This document shows, piece by piece, positions 1-8,374 of a stretch of DNA of 64,000 nt (position 1 is the stretch's first letter; the number at the start of each line of letters is the position of its first letter). This DNA is from JAHEJE01 sp965216335 (GTDB lineage Bacteria > Pseudomonadota > Alphaproteobacteria > Rhizobiales > Aestuariivirgaceae). The stretch spans positions 1,550,001-1,614,000 of the forward strand of contig OZ244154.1 of NCBI GenBank assembly GCA_965216335.1, read 5' to 3'. The position numbers and the translations under genes are program-made. The notes beneath the pieces were generated by a model. The model saw nothing but the letters and a program-made list of their open reading frames with translations, was not told where the DNA came from and made no database searches.

Positions 1-1005
1 GGCGGCGGCGGTGCCGTTGGGGATGGTCAGCCCGTTGCCGAGGGTGACCAGCAGCATCGGTGCGAACAGCGTGACCGGCGCCAGGTTGCCGGTGAGCGCG
101 AAGGCCAGCATGGCGGCGGTGCCGACGACGGCGAGCGCATTGCCGATGCTGATCATGCGGTCGATGCCGATCGCTTCGGAATAGCGGCCCGACAGAAAAT
201 TGCCGGTCATGTAGCCGACCGAGATCAGCATGAACCACAGCCCGTAGTCGAGCGGTGAGTGCCCCAGCACCTCGACCATGATGAACGGCGCACCGGCGAT
301 GAAGGAAAAGAACACCGCACTGCAAAAGCCGAGCGTCAGGGTGTAGGCCACGAACGCCGGCTGGCGCAACAGTGTGGCGGCATTGGCGCGGAACCGGGCC
401 GGCTGGCCGCTGCCGGCCTGCAGGTTTGTCTCCGGCAGCCCCCACCAGGCAATCGTCAGCACGATGCCGCCGAGGACGACGAGGACGGTGAACGAGGCCC
501 GCCAGGAGGCGATTTCGTCGAGCAGGCCGCCGAGCGCCGGCGCAAACATCGGCACCAGCACCCAGGTCATGGTGATGTAGCCCAACACCGAGGCCGAGGC
601 CTCGCGGCCATGCAGGTCGCGCACGATGGCCCGTGACAGCACCATGCCGGCGGCCCCGCCGATGGCCTGCACGAACCGGGCCGCCATCAGCGTGCCGATG
701 CCCGGCGCCAGGGCGCAGGCGATGCTGGCCACGACGTAAAGTGCCAGCCCCGCCAGCATCGCCGGCCGCCGGCCGACGCGATCCGACAGCGGACCGTAGA
801 TCAGTTGTGAAACGGCGATGCCGGCCAGATAGAGCGTCAGCGTAAGCTGCACCGTGCCTGACGAAACCGAGAACTCCTCCATCAGGCCGGGGATCGACGG
901 CACGAAGATATTCATCGCCAGCGGCCCCAGGGTGGAAACCGCCACCAGGATGACGAACAAGAGCGGTGCGCGCGCGCCCTTCGGCGAGGGGGTTCGGGGT
1001 GGCAT
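1..1005 (-). CDS. Bcr/CflA-type MFS drug exporter, C-terminus cut by window edge
   Basis: The minus-strand frame is open from ATG at 1005 to base 1 (335 codons) with no stop, so the C-terminal part lies outside the window. The product is strongly hydrophobic with many membrane spans. It carries the MFS loop 2-3 motif GPLSDRVGRRPAM around residues 60-75, and the first helix with TLGPLAMNIFVPSIP is typical of the Bcr/CflA subgroup of proton-driven exporters. Members of this subgroup export drugs such as bicyclomycin or chloramphenicol, or metabolites; the substrate here is unknown. The ribosome-binding site before the ATG is weak (purines in GAGCCCCTTT), so the start is likely but not certain. 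It diverges from the cyclic-nucleotide-binding gene at 1242. Confidence 0.85.
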   Translation of the reverse strand, partial: MPPRTPSPKGARAPLLFVILVAVSTLGPLAMNIFVPSIPGLMEEFSVSSGTVQLTLTLYLAGIAVSQLIYGPLSDRVGRRPAMLAGLALYVVASIACALAPGIGTLMAARFVQAIGGAAGMVLSRAIVRDLHGREASASVLGYITMTWVLVPMFAPALGGLLDEIASWRASFTVLVVLGGIVLTIAWWGLPETNLQAGSGQPARFRANAATLLRQPAFVAYTLTLGFCSAVFFSFIAGAPFIMVEVLGHSPLDYGLWFMLISVGYMTGNFLSGRYSEAIGIDRMISIGNALAVVGTAAMLAFALTGNLAPVTLFAPMLLVTLGNGLTIPNGTAAA

Positions 1006-1241
1006 GGCAAAGGGGCTCGATTGGAAATGTCGTTTCGGGATGCCTTTGTATCATGCCACCGCCCGGCCTGCCTATCATATCGTCGGCGCTTGAAGCTGAC
1101 ATACAGGCAGGTGGAAAACCGTTGTCAGATCAACACGGTACACACATCGGAAAAGCCCGTCGCCAATACCCTGGTATCCCTTGCGCGCCCGGGTGTTTGC
1201 CGTCACAATCGACTGATGCCGGGGCACAGGGAGGGCAACAG

Positions 1242-1658
1242 ATGAGCACGGCACAACCTCAACGGCTGCAGTTTGCCGCCGGCGAGACGATCTTCGCAAA
1301 GGGCGATCCGAGCGATCTGTGCTATCAGGTGTTCTCCGGCCAGGTGCACATCCTGCTCGACAGCGGTGCAAACGCCCAGCCGGTTGCCGAACTGGAACCA
1401 GGCGAGGTGTTCGGCGAAATGGGCATCATCGATGACGGACCGCGCTCGGCCACGGCCGTGGCTGCCGTGGACACGGTGTGCATCGGCTATGCCCGCGATG
1501 ACATTCTTGGCCAGATCGACCGCAACCCGGCCACCATGACCGCGATCATGAAAGCCCTGATCCACCGGCTGCGCGAAGCCAACCGGCAGATCGAGAACAT
1601 GAACCCGGACGTGCCGCTGCTGCAGCGCATCCTCAGGGCTGCGCGCCGGGACGGCTGA
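1242..1658 (+). CDS. Stand-alone cyclic-nucleotide-binding domain protein
   Basis: A 138-residue protein made almost entirely of one CRP/PKA-type beta-roll domain (about residues 8-115). The phosphate-binding cassette FGEMGIIDDGPRSA at residues 57-70 keeps the Gly-Glu pair and the Arg that contact the cyclic nucleotide, so binding is plausible. There is no helix-turn-helix after the domain, so it is not itself a DNA-binding regulator; the last 25 residues are a basic helix. The ATG at 1242 was chosen because AGGGAGG lies seven bases upstream; longer in-frame starts have no such site. It is followed at 1786 by a membrane protein with a second domain of the same fold, suggesting a linked pair. 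The effector function is unknown. Confidence 0.85.
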   Translation: MSTAQPQRLQFAAGETIFAKGDPSDLCYQVFSGQVHILLDSGANAQPVAELEPGEVFGEMGIIDDGPRSATAVAAVDTVCIGYARDDILGQIDRNPATMTAIMKALIHRLREANRQIENMNPDVPLLQRILRAARRDG

Positions 1659-1681
1659 ACCCCAGACCCCCAACTTCATGA

Positions 1682-1697
1682 AGTGAGCTATCTCACA
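1682..1697. promoter_or_regulatory. CRP-like inverted repeat
   Basis: AGTGA-GCTATC-TCACA matches the CRP/FNR-superfamily half-site arrangement TGTGA-N6-TCACA with one mismatch. It lies about 90 bases before the Popeye-like gene start at 1786. A TTGACA at 1715-1720 downstream, overlapping the palindrome TGACA-CAC-TGTCA at 1717-1729, could be a -35 element, but no good -10 follows. Assignment as a regulator site is inference. Confidence 0.45.
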
Positions 1698-1785
1698 TCT
1701 CCAGGCCCTGCAAATTGACACACTGTCATTTGCCGACCCGGCTGATGCTTGACCGGTCACGGCTCAGCAGCACAAGGAGCACCCC

Positions 1786-2493
1786 ATGGAACTGACACTG
1801 GAATCGGCGTTTTCAACCGGTGGAATGGTCGGCCACACCTCCTATCTGCTGCTGGTTATCTCGATGATGATGCGCAACATCAACATGCTGCGCATCCTGG
1901 TCATCGCCTCGTCCTTCGTCGCCATTGCCTATGACACCATCTGGCTGAAGGACCCGGTCGGCGTTTTCTGGGAATCCGCACTGGTGCTGGTCAACATCGT
2001 ACAGCTCACGATCATCTACTTCGAAAACCGGCTTGTCCGGTTCTCCGCCGATGAAGAACAGCTCCACAACACCTGGCTGAACGGTATGGAAAAAGGCGCC
2101 TGCCGCCGCCTGCTCAACAAGGGCCTTTGGGTCAACGGCGAGACCGGCACCACGCTGACGCGCCAGGGAGAGCCGGTCGATCATTTGATCTACCTTGCCA
2201 CCGGCGAGGCGGAAATCCTGTCCGCCGGCCGCCCGGTGGCGGTGTGCGGGCCCGGCGCCTTTATCGGCGAGATGACCGTTCTCGAGGGCGACGCCGCGAC
2301 CGGCACCGCCATCCTCACAGAGACGTCGCGCTACTGGATGATCGAGGCCGAGCGGCTGCGCAAACTCGTCGAAGCCAAACCGGAGGTCGGCCAGGCCCTT
2401 CAGGCCGGCTTCACCGCCAATCTCAAAGACAAGCTTGTCCGCTCCAACCGCATCAGACAACAAACGCCCGAACATGAGACCCGGCCGGGGTAG
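1786..2493 (+). CDS. Popeye-like membrane protein with cytoplasmic cyclic-nucleotide-fold domain
   Basis: 235 residues: about three hydrophobic segments (roughly 16-29, 35-51, 60-78) followed by a beta-roll domain (about 95-215). The order matches eukaryotic POPDC proteins. The third helix region VFWESALVLVNIVQL resembles the POPDC1 segment with IWNSVFLGVNILHL, as recalled from memory, and RRLL is followed by a short beta-roll as in Popeye domains. In the cassette, GEM is kept (161-163) but the canonical Arg is replaced (GDAATGTA), so nucleotide binding may be altered, as in Popeye proteins. AAGGAG at 1774-1779 supports the ATG at 1786. It follows a soluble binding-domain gene and a CRP-like site. 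An alternative label is a generic membrane-anchored CNB protein. Confidence 0.75.
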   Translation: MELTLESAFSTGGMVGHTSYLLLVISMMMRNINMLRILVIASSFVAIAYDTIWLKDPVGVFWESALVLVNIVQLTIIYFENRLVRFSADEEQLHNTWLNGMEKGACRRLLNKGLWVNGETGTTLTRQGEPVDHLIYLATGEAEILSAGRPVAVCGPGAFIGEMTVLEGDAATGTAILTETSRYWMIEAERLRKLVEAKPEVGQALQAGFTANLKDKLVRSNRIRQQTPEHETRPG

Positions 2494-2504
2494 GGTCTTT
2501 TGAC

Positions 2505-2660
2505 ATGAAAGTCCTCCGCATCATCGCCATCGTTCTGCTCGTGATCGCACTCTGCATCGCCGCACTGTGGATTTGGATCTGCCTCAACCCCGGGGTCATT
2601 TACTGTTACAAGGGAGGTATCTACATGTCGATGGATGCAGGTTCCCTGCCAGTATTGTAA
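2505..2660 (+). CDS. Small single-span membrane peptide (51 aa)
   Basis: ATG at 2505 opens a 51-codon frame: lysine-arginine start, a strong hydrophobic helix at residues 5-27 rich in Ile, Val, Leu and Ala with two Cys, then a short polar tail. The stop TAA at 2658-2660 is two bases before the ATG of the next gene, which suggests translational coupling. GGGAGG at 2612-2617 inside the frame precedes an in-frame ATG at 2625, which could give an 11-codon coupling peptide. No family recognised. It follows the Popeye-like gene by 11 bases, so it may belong to the same transcript. Confidence 0.5.
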   Translation: MKVLRIIAIVLLVIALCIAALWIWICLNPGVIYCYKGGIYMSMDAGSLPVL

Positions 2661-2662
2661 CG

Positions 2663-3031
2663 ATGCGCGCTGTCTTGACATTGCTTGCTGTTTTGCTGCC
2701 GAACGTCGGGCTGGCCGGCGACAGCGCCATACACCGCAAAGACGCCTTGGCGGTTGAGACCGTGACCCTGGCCCGCGACCATTGCGGCCATGAGGTGACA
2801 GCCCGCGCCGGTGCACTCATTGCCGCCGACCGCCGCGCCACCGGGCATCCGTTTGCCAAAAGCCGCGACGTGCTTGCCAATCTGTGGCGCAAGACCTGGG
2901 CCTGCGATCCGGCCTTCACCGGCGCCAGCTGCATGGCCGCCCGCCTGCAACTGTGCCAGCGCGCCTACGCCGAATACGGCCCCGACGGCATCCTCGCCAA
3001 AGGCCTGATCCGGGCCATCATCCACAAGTAG
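2663..3031 (+). CDS. Small secreted protein with four cysteines, unknown function
   Basis: 122 residues with a signal peptide (MRAVLTLLAVLLPNVGLA, likely cleaved after residue 18). The mature part has four Cys, consistent with two disulfides in the periplasm, and is otherwise helical and mildly basic. A longer in-frame start at 2567 would overlap the preceding small gene and bury the signal sequence, so ATG 2663 is preferred. No domain recognised. It is the last gene of the 1786-3031 run and is followed by a 12-bp-stem hairpin. Confidence 0.6.
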   Translation: MRAVLTLLAVLLPNVGLAGDSAIHRKDALAVETVTLARDHCGHEVTARAGALIAADRRATGHPFAKSRDVLANLWRKTWACDPAFTGASCMAARLQLCQRAYAEYGPDGILAKGLIRAIIHK

Positions 3032-3042
3032 ATGCGGGCCAG

Positions 3043-3071
3043 GCAAGGGCCGGAACTTGTCCGGCCCTTGC
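3043..3071. terminator. Hairpin between convergent genes
   Basis: GCAAGGGCCGGA and its exact reverse complement are separated by five bases. It sits between the plus-strand secreted protein and the minus-strand protease, so it could end both transcripts. No U-rich tail is visible. Confidence 0.5.
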
Positions 3072-3102
3072 CCTTGAATGCACACAGGCGCCGCCGCCGG
3101 AA

Positions 3103-5562
3103 TCAGCACTCCGCCTTGGGGTCGCGTTTGCGGCTGAACTGCCAGCTCACCCGACCAACTTCCTGTTCGGCGAAGAACTGGCCGATGGAGATCATGTTGC
3201 CGGGCCGGGCGTGCTTTGCCGTGCCCTTGACGATGAACCGGCATTTGAACCTGGCCTTCGCCGGCAGTGCCACGCCCGGCACGACCAGGCGCTGGCAGTG
3301 CGGCAGGCGGATCACCGCCACACCGTCGTCGCGGTTGATGTCGACCTTCAGCTTGATGCCTTCCATGAACGGTTTTGCAATCGCCAGCGGCAACTGCAAC
3401 GCTGCTTCGACGCCATCGGCCAGGCGCTGCTGAATGACGAAGTCGAACCGACGGCGCCGGTCCGGGGCATTTGCGATCAGGAACGGCAGATCGCTCGGGT
3501 CGGCCGACGGATCGGCGATGTTTTCGACGACGTTGAAGTTGCGCCAGGTGACGTTGTTCTGGTTGCGTATGAAGTTACGGAACCCGTCCCAGTCAGTGGC
3601 CGGAGGCGTCACCGGGGCCGGATCGGCCGCGTGGTCGAGAATGCCGACGTAGCAATAGTGTCCCGGCGCCGGAATGTCCGCTGCAGCCCAAGTCAGCGGA
3701 TCGGCCACAACAAGCGTATCATCGTCCGGCACATCGACCGGATTGGTGACGCCGATCTCGGTCCACATGTCCGGCGTGACCAGCGTCGAGACCTCGCTCC
3801 AGAACACTCTTGCTGTGACGTTGTTGGCCGCTTCTGCACCACGGTTCTTCATACGGACATAGATGAAGTTGTCCTGACCGGCTTCGGCTTCAAACCCCAG
3901 CGACGCGCTGTTTTCCGTGCCCGAGCCTTCGCCGAACGCAGCTTCTCCATCGGCCACTTGAACCGGTCGTACGATAATGTCCGGGCTGCCGGAAATGCCA
4001 CCGGTTGTCGGCACCGTGCCGTCATCGCCGACATTGTCGCGCAGATAGACATCGGCGTTGAGACCCAGGGTGTCCTCGATGATGGCGCGCAGGTCCGGCA
4101 TGACGCCGATGTTGCCGGCCACGCCACCGCCTTGCGCGGTGCCGGTCGCCGGGTCACTCAGCAACATGCGCATCTGCTCCGGCGAAAGCCGGGCACCGGT
4201 GTTGGCTTCATGCATGCCCTGAACGATCAGTGCTGCACCGGCGACGATTGGAGTCGCCGAGCTAGTGCCGTTGAACGTTGCCGTGTAGCTCTCGTCGTTG
4301 ATGCCGGTGCCGTCAAGATCGCCGTAACCACAGGTCGTGACATTCTGACCCCAGGCATAACAATCGACCCGCGCCCCAAAGGTCGATGAGGCTCGCCGGT
4401 TGTGTGGTACCGTATCCACCGCGGAGCCGACAATGATCGCACCTGACTCACGATAATCCGCCGAGGCGGGATTGAGGATCTGGAGCCCGCCATTGGTCAG
4501 GGTATCAAGATCCTGCGCGCCATTGCCTGCCGCCGCGACAACAATGATGCCCAGCGCCGAAGCGAGCCGGATGGCATCGAACGCATCGTCGGCATACTCC
4601 GCCGGCGCACCGAAAACCGCACCGATGGTTTGAAACTCGATGACCAGCACATCGCCCGGCTGCAGGTTGGCGATCGCACCGACCACCGCGTCGGCCGAAT
4701 GCCCGAACGTGTCGGTGCCGGCATCGTAATGGCTGGAGCAGTTCACCGGTCCGGCGGACGGCGCGATACCGACCACGCCACGGTCGTTGTCGTCGGCGAT
4801 CATCTCGCCGAGCACCGCGGTGCCGTGGTTGCCGACATAGGTGCCGACACCGTCGCGATTGTCGCCGAAGACGATGGTTGGCGCCTTTGTGGTATAATCC
4901 TCATGGGTGAGAAACCAGCCCTGCTCCATGTCGATAACCGCCACGCCGGCACCCTCGCCATTGGGCTGTGTCCAGGCCCAGCGGGCATCGATGCCGTCCG
5001 GGGCCGCATCCAGGTAGTCCTGCTGTGCATTGTAGGTATCGTCGCTGCCATCGACGAGCGGGTCGCCGCCGGGCAACTCTCGGTAGGCACGATCAACCTC
5101 GGGCAGCGAATTGAGCAGCTTGAGAACGTCTTTAACCCGCTTCAGATTGCCTCGCATGTCAACGCGCCAGTAGTTGGTGAGCGAGCGCAACGGCGGCAGC
5201 TTCGAGTTTGCCGCCTGACGTTCCAATTCGCGCAGCTGTTCCGGCTTCATGCTGGTGATGACGCGTCGCGACTTGGTCAGATCGAATTCGTCGATGACGT
5301 TTACCAGATCGCGCATCCGCGCCGCGTCGGCGAATTTGGCCAGATCACGGATATCATCCAGCTTGCCGCCCCCCGAGGGCTTCAGCCGAATAATGATAAA
5401 ACCGGTATAGCCGCCTTCGATTTCCGCTTCGTTTGGTTTGAAGTCACCCGGCCCGTCGACCGCCGGTGGCGCCGACCGCTTTGCCGCAATCACCGCCGTG
5501 CGGGCAGTCGTCTGCTTGAGAGTTTGTGATAGGTGTGAGTTATCGATACGTCCGAAAAACAT
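3103..5562 (-). CDS. Subtilisin-like (S8) serine protease without visible signal peptide
   Basis: 819 residues. The S8 triad is intact: Asp211 in GVAVIDM, His246 in GNHGTAV, Ser434 in NGTSSATP, with the oxyanion Asn347 in AAAGNG. An N-terminal region of about 190 residues looks like a long prodomain or docking segment. The roughly 300 residues after the catalytic domain are beta-rich with a few Cys and may be a binding module. ATG 5562 was chosen because GGAGG lies eight bases upstream; a start ten codons earlier lacks this. No Sec or Tat signal is seen, unusual for subtilases, so it may act in the cytoplasm or leave by a non-classical route. An inverted repeat at 5608-5629 lies upstream of it. 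Confidence 0.9.
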   Translation of the reverse strand: MFFGRIDNSHLSQTLKQTTARTAVIAAKRSAPPAVDGPGDFKPNEAEIEGGYTGFIIIRLKPSGGGKLDDIRDLAKFADAARMRDLVNVIDEFDLTKSRRVITSMKPEQLRELERQAANSKLPPLRSLTNYWRVDMRGNLKRVKDVLKLLNSLPEVDRAYRELPGGDPLVDGSDDTYNAQQDYLDAAPDGIDARWAWTQPNGEGAGVAVIDMEQGWFLTHEDYTTKAPTIVFGDNRDGVGTYVGNHGTAVLGEMIADDNDRGVVGIAPSAGPVNCSSHYDAGTDTFGHSADAVVGAIANLQPGDVLVIEFQTIGAVFGAPAEYADDAFDAIRLASALGIIVVAAAGNGAQDLDTLTNGGLQILNPASADYRESGAIIVGSAVDTVPHNRRASSTFGARVDCYAWGQNVTTCGYGDLDGTGINDESYTATFNGTSSATPIVAGAALIVQGMHEANTGARLSPEQMRMLLSDPATGTAQGGGVAGNIGVMPDLRAIIEDTLGLNADVYLRDNVGDDGTVPTTGGISGSPDIIVRPVQVADGEAAFGEGSGTENSASLGFEAEAGQDNFIYVRMKNRGAEAANNVTARVFWSEVSTLVTPDMWTEIGVTNPVDVPDDDTLVVADPLTWAAADIPAPGHYCYVGILDHAADPAPVTPPATDWDGFRNFIRNQNNVTWRNFNVVENIADPSADPSDLPFLIANAPDRRRRFDFVIQQRLADGVEAALQLPLAIAKPFMEGIKLKVDINRDDGVAVIRLPHCQRLVVPGVALPAKARFKCRFIVKGTAKHARPGNMISIGQFFAEQEVGRVSWQFSRKRDPKAEC

Positions 5563-5607
5563 GGTATGGCCTCCAACAATGGTCGCGGCCACTCGCTCTG
5601 CAAAGTG

Positions 5608-5629
5608 AACGTAGGTTAAAAATTACGTT
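5608..5629. promoter_or_regulatory. Inverted repeat upstream of protease gene
   Basis: AACGTA-N10-TACGTT is a perfect inverted repeat 46 bases before the protease ATG. The same stretch also holds two similar direct units (ACGTAGGTTAAA and ACGTTAGGTAAA). It is locally AT-rich in a GC-rich neighbourhood. An operator or promoter role is inferred. Confidence 0.4.
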
Positions 5630-5673
5630 AGGTAAAGTGTATTTGTTGCCACATGCTCTGAAAGGAGCGGTGC

Positions 5674-6558
5674 CTACGGCCATTTCACCGCCGGCGGCAT
5701 GGAGGACAGGATGGACTCGACGTTGCCGCCGGTCTTCAGGCCGAACAGGGTGCCGCGGTCATAGAGCAGGTTGAACTCGACATAGCGGCCGCGCCGCACC
5801 AGTTGCTCCTCGCGCTGCTCATCGCTCCATTCGGTGCGCATGTTGCGATCGACAAGCTTCGGGTAGATGTCGGCAAAGGCCCGTCCGACGTCCTGAACGA
5901 AGGCGAACTCGGCCGGCCAGTCACCATCGTTCAGATAGTCGAAGAAGATCCCGCCGATGCCGCGCATCTCGCCACGGTGCGGCAGGTAGAAATACTCGTC
6001 ACACCAGCTCTTGTAGCGCTTGTAGTCGGCGCACGGGTGCGCCTCGCAGGCGGCCTGGAACGCGGCATGGAAGTCGGTGCTGTCGGGGTCGTCCTGCGTG
6101 CGCCGGTCGTCGAGCACCGGCGTCAGGTCGCCGCCGCCGCCGAACCAGCTCTTTGAGGTCACGACGAAGCGGGTGTTCATATGCGCCGCCGGTACGTTGG
6201 GATTCCATGGATGGGCGATCAGCGAAATGCCCGAAGCCCAGAAGCGCGGATCGTCCTCGGCGCCGGGGATCTGTTTGCGGAACTCCTCGGAGAACTCGCC
6301 GAACACGGTCGAGCAATGCACGCCGACCTTCTCGAATACCCGGCCCGCCATCATCGACATGACCCCGCCGCCGCCCTTGCCGCTGTCGCGCTGCCAGGCC
6401 GAGCGCGTGAAGCGTCCCGCCGGGCGTTCCGCCAATTCGGTCGCATCGAGTGCATCTTCCAATGCCTCAAAGCGTGCGCAGATATCATCACGCAAGGTCT
6501 CGAACCAAGCTCTCGCCGCTTCCTTCTCAGGCGCCAGTCGCTCATGAATATCGGTCAT
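5674..6558 (-). CDS. hemF: Oxygen-dependent coproporphyrinogen III oxidase
   Basis: 294 residues, the usual length. The enzyme converts coproporphyrinogen III to protoporphyrinogen IX with O2 in haem synthesis, in the cytoplasm as a dimer. Family features are clear: GKGGGGVMS near residue 62, HPWNPNVPAAHMNTR (a conserved substrate-site stretch), WFGGGGDLTP, the RYKSWCDEYFYLPHR segment and the C-terminal GRYVEFNLLYDRGT. ATG 6558 gives the standard N-terminus MTDIHERL; an upstream extension to 6624 has no family support. It is about 110 bases upstream of the protease on the same strand, and a terminator lies between it and the cold-shock gene's 3' end. Confidence 0.97.
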   Translation of the reverse strand: MTDIHERLAPEKEAARAWFETLRDDICARFEALEDALDATELAERPAGRFTRSAWQRDSGKGGGGVMSMMAGRVFEKVGVHCSTVFGEFSEEFRKQIPGAEDDPRFWASGISLIAHPWNPNVPAAHMNTRFVVTSKSWFGGGGDLTPVLDDRRTQDDPDSTDFHAAFQAACEAHPCADYKRYKSWCDEYFYLPHRGEMRGIGGIFFDYLNDGDWPAEFAFVQDVGRAFADIYPKLVDRNMRTEWSDEQREEQLVRRGRYVEFNLLYDRGTLFGLKTGGNVESILSSMPPAVKWP

Positions 6559-6632
6559 CGCACCACTGTCCCCTATTCCCGGCCAACGGAAAACCCGCCC
6601 CGTTGCCGCACGCCGCCGGGTCAAGCCCCCAA

Positions 6633-6665
6633 TACAAAACGCCGCCGGATTGCTCCAGCGGCGTT
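6633..6665 (-). terminator. Rho-independent terminator of the cold-shock gene
   Basis: On the minus strand AACGCCGCTGGA and TCCGGCGGCGTT form a 12-bp stem (one G-U pair) with a four-base loop, followed by TTTTGTATT. It lies 36 bases past the stop of the gene at 6701-6913. Confidence 0.85.
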
Positions 6666-6700
6666 TGTCAGCGCTATGGCTGTGTCAGACTCTAAAAGCC

Positions 6701-6913
6701 TTAGGCAACTTCCAGATTGACCGCCTGGACGCCACGGCCACGCCGGTCGTCTTCGGTTTCGAAGGAGATCTTCTGACCTTCCTCGAGCGGCGGAATGCCG
6801 GAACGCTCAACGGCCGTGACGTGGACGAAGACGTCCTTGCCGCCTTCATCGGGAGCGATGAAGCCGAAGCCACGGGTGGTGTTGAAGAATTTTACTGTGC
6901 CTGTCTGGCGCAT
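6701..6913 (-). CDS. CspA-family cold-shock protein
   Basis: A 70-residue single cold-shock domain, an OB-fold RNA/ssDNA chaperone. Both RNA-binding motifs are present: RNP1-like RGFGFI and RNP2-like DVFVHV. The protein starts MRQTGTVKFFN, so ATG 6913 is correct, with AAAGGA just upstream; an extension to 6964 reads through leader. It has its own terminator. About 220 bases of untranslated sequence lie upstream before the trmL stop, and cold-shock genes of this type often carry long 5' leaders; a hairpin TGCCTC/GAGGCA at 7053-7069 is in that stretch. Which of the several paralogues usual in alphaproteobacteria this is cannot be told. Confidence 0.95.
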   Translation of the reverse strand: MRQTGTVKFFNTTRGFGFIAPDEGGKDVFVHVTAVERSGIPPLEEGQKISFETEDDRRGRGVQAVNLEVA

Positions 6914-7137
6914 AGGAAGTCCTTTCCCAAAATCCGCGTGTAGTAAGCCAGTCGTCGAGGGCACGCGTTTACCCCATTCGCTCGAAGTTTGGGAAAGCAG
7001 TTCGGACTGAATTCAGCAGTCATCAAGTCGTCTTTACGCCAAGTTCGGAGCATGCCTCACCGCGAGGCACACCGGCATGGCCGATGTTATGATGGCAAAC
7101 CTGCCCTAGAGCAAGCGAAATCGCACCCAGCCCCTCA

Positions 7138-7599
7138 TCACCCGGATCGCAACTGGCGCAAGGCTTCGCCGGTAATCATCGCCGCGGCCATCGCGACATT
7201 GAGCGACCGCATGCCCGGTTGCATGGCAATGGTGACCCGGCAGTCGGCAGCGTCATGGACGCTGTCGGGCACCCCGGCGCTTTCGCGTCCGAACAGGATG
7301 ACATCGCCGTGCGCGAACTCCAGGCTGGTGTAGTTGCAGGCCGCCTTTGTCGTCGCCAGCACCAGCCGGTGCCGCTCCATGCCGGCCTGGAAACGCCGCC
7401 AGGAGGCATGCCTGATGATTCGCACATGATCGATATAGTCCATCCCGGCCCGCCTCAGCGACCGCTCGGACCACACGAACCCGGCCGGTTCGATGATATG
7501 CACCGGCACGCCGAGACACGCCCCGAGACGCAGAATGGTCGCGGTATTCTGCGGAATATCCGGCTGATACAGCGCCAGCGCGATGTTTGCCGTCTCCAT
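7138..7599 (-). CDS. trmL: tRNA (cytidine/uridine-34 2'-O)-methyltransferase
   Basis: 153 residues, a SPOUT (knotted) methyltransferase of the TrmL/YibK family that methylates the wobble ribose of tRNA-Leu isoacceptors using SAM. Family motifs: ALYQPDIPQNTATILR near the N-terminus (tRNA-binding Asn), FGRESAGVPDSV, and IAMQPGMRSLNVAMAAAM in the C-terminal knot. ATG 7599 was chosen; a TTG one codon earlier is less likely. It diverges from petA with about 200 bases between. Confidence 0.96.
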   Translation of the reverse strand: METANIALALYQPDIPQNTATILRLGACLGVPVHIIEPAGFVWSERSLRRAGMDYIDHVRIIRHASWRRFQAGMERHRLVLATTKAACNYTSLEFAHGDVILFGRESAGVPDSVHDAADCRVTIAMQPGMRSLNVAMAAAMITGEALRQLRSG

Positions 7600-7798
7600 C
7601 AACGCAAGTTACCGGGCAACACCGCCCGATCGGGCTTGCCCCAAGCCGGGAATATGATCAAACTGCGACACTTCATGGCTGGACTTTCTGCACGCGCGGT
7701 GCCAAAAACGCCAGCGGAAAGCGCCGGGCCGGTCAGCCGCGCCCGGCCGCATGCAACCAGCAGGGGCGCAAGAGCTAGCGCGAGGGGTGTAAAGCATC

Positions 7799-8359
7799 GT
7801 GTCTACAGTTGAATCCACCGAAACCGGACGCCGCGATTTTCTCTATATCGCCACCGCCGCAGTCGGCGGCGTCGGCGCCGTGATGACGGCCTGGCCGTTC
7901 ATCGACCAGATGAATCCGGACGCATCGGTCCTGGCCCTGTCATCGGTCGAGGTCGACCTCGGTCCGATCGAGGAAGGCCAGAGTATCACCATCAAGTGGC
8001 GCGGCAATCCGGTGATCATCCGCCACCGCACCCCCAAGGAAATCGAGGACGCCAAGGCCGTTCCCATCGCCGATCTGCCCGACCCGCAGGCCCGCAACGC
8101 CAACGTGGCCGACAGCGCCGAGGCCACCGATATCAACCGTGTGGTCGACGGCAAGGAGAAGTTCCTCGTCATGCTCGGCGTGTGTACCCATCTGGGGTGC
8201 GTGCCGATCGGCGATGCCGGCGATTACAATGGCTGGTTCTGCCCGTGCCACGGTTCGCACTACGACACGGCCGGACGCATCCGCCTCGGCCCGGCGCCGG
8301 AAAACCTGCCGGTACCGCCATTCTCGTATCTCACCGATACCAGAATCAAGATCGGCTAA
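7799..8359 (+). CDS. petA: Ubiquinol-cytochrome c reductase Rieske iron-sulfur subunit
   Basis: 186 residues with a GTG start preceded by GAGGGG at 7781-7786. The N-terminus has a Tat-type GRRDFL (10-15) and one membrane anchor (about 17-35). The [2Fe-2S] ligands sit in CTHLGC (129-134) and CPCHGSH (148-154). The subunit passes electrons from ubiquinol to cytochrome c1 in the bc1 complex of the inner membrane. It is the first gene of petABC, 15 bases before petB. The CxHxGC insert length and absence of extra domains are typical of alphaproteobacteria. Confidence 0.98.
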   Translation: MSTVESTETGRRDFLYIATAAVGGVGAVMTAWPFIDQMNPDASVLALSSVEVDLGPIEEGQSITIKWRGNPVIIRHRTPKEIEDAKAVPIADLPDPQARNANVADSAEATDINRVVDGKEKFLVMLGVCTHLGCVPIGDAGDYNGWFCPCHGSHYDTAGRIRLGPAPENLPVPPFSYLTDTRIKIG

Positions 8360-8374
8360 GGGAGACCAGCACCA

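Noticed and set aside
259..1093. Several plus-strand frames in the first kilobase
   Set aside because: They lie antisense to the MFS transporter, which has clear membrane spans and the GPLSDRVGRRP motif.
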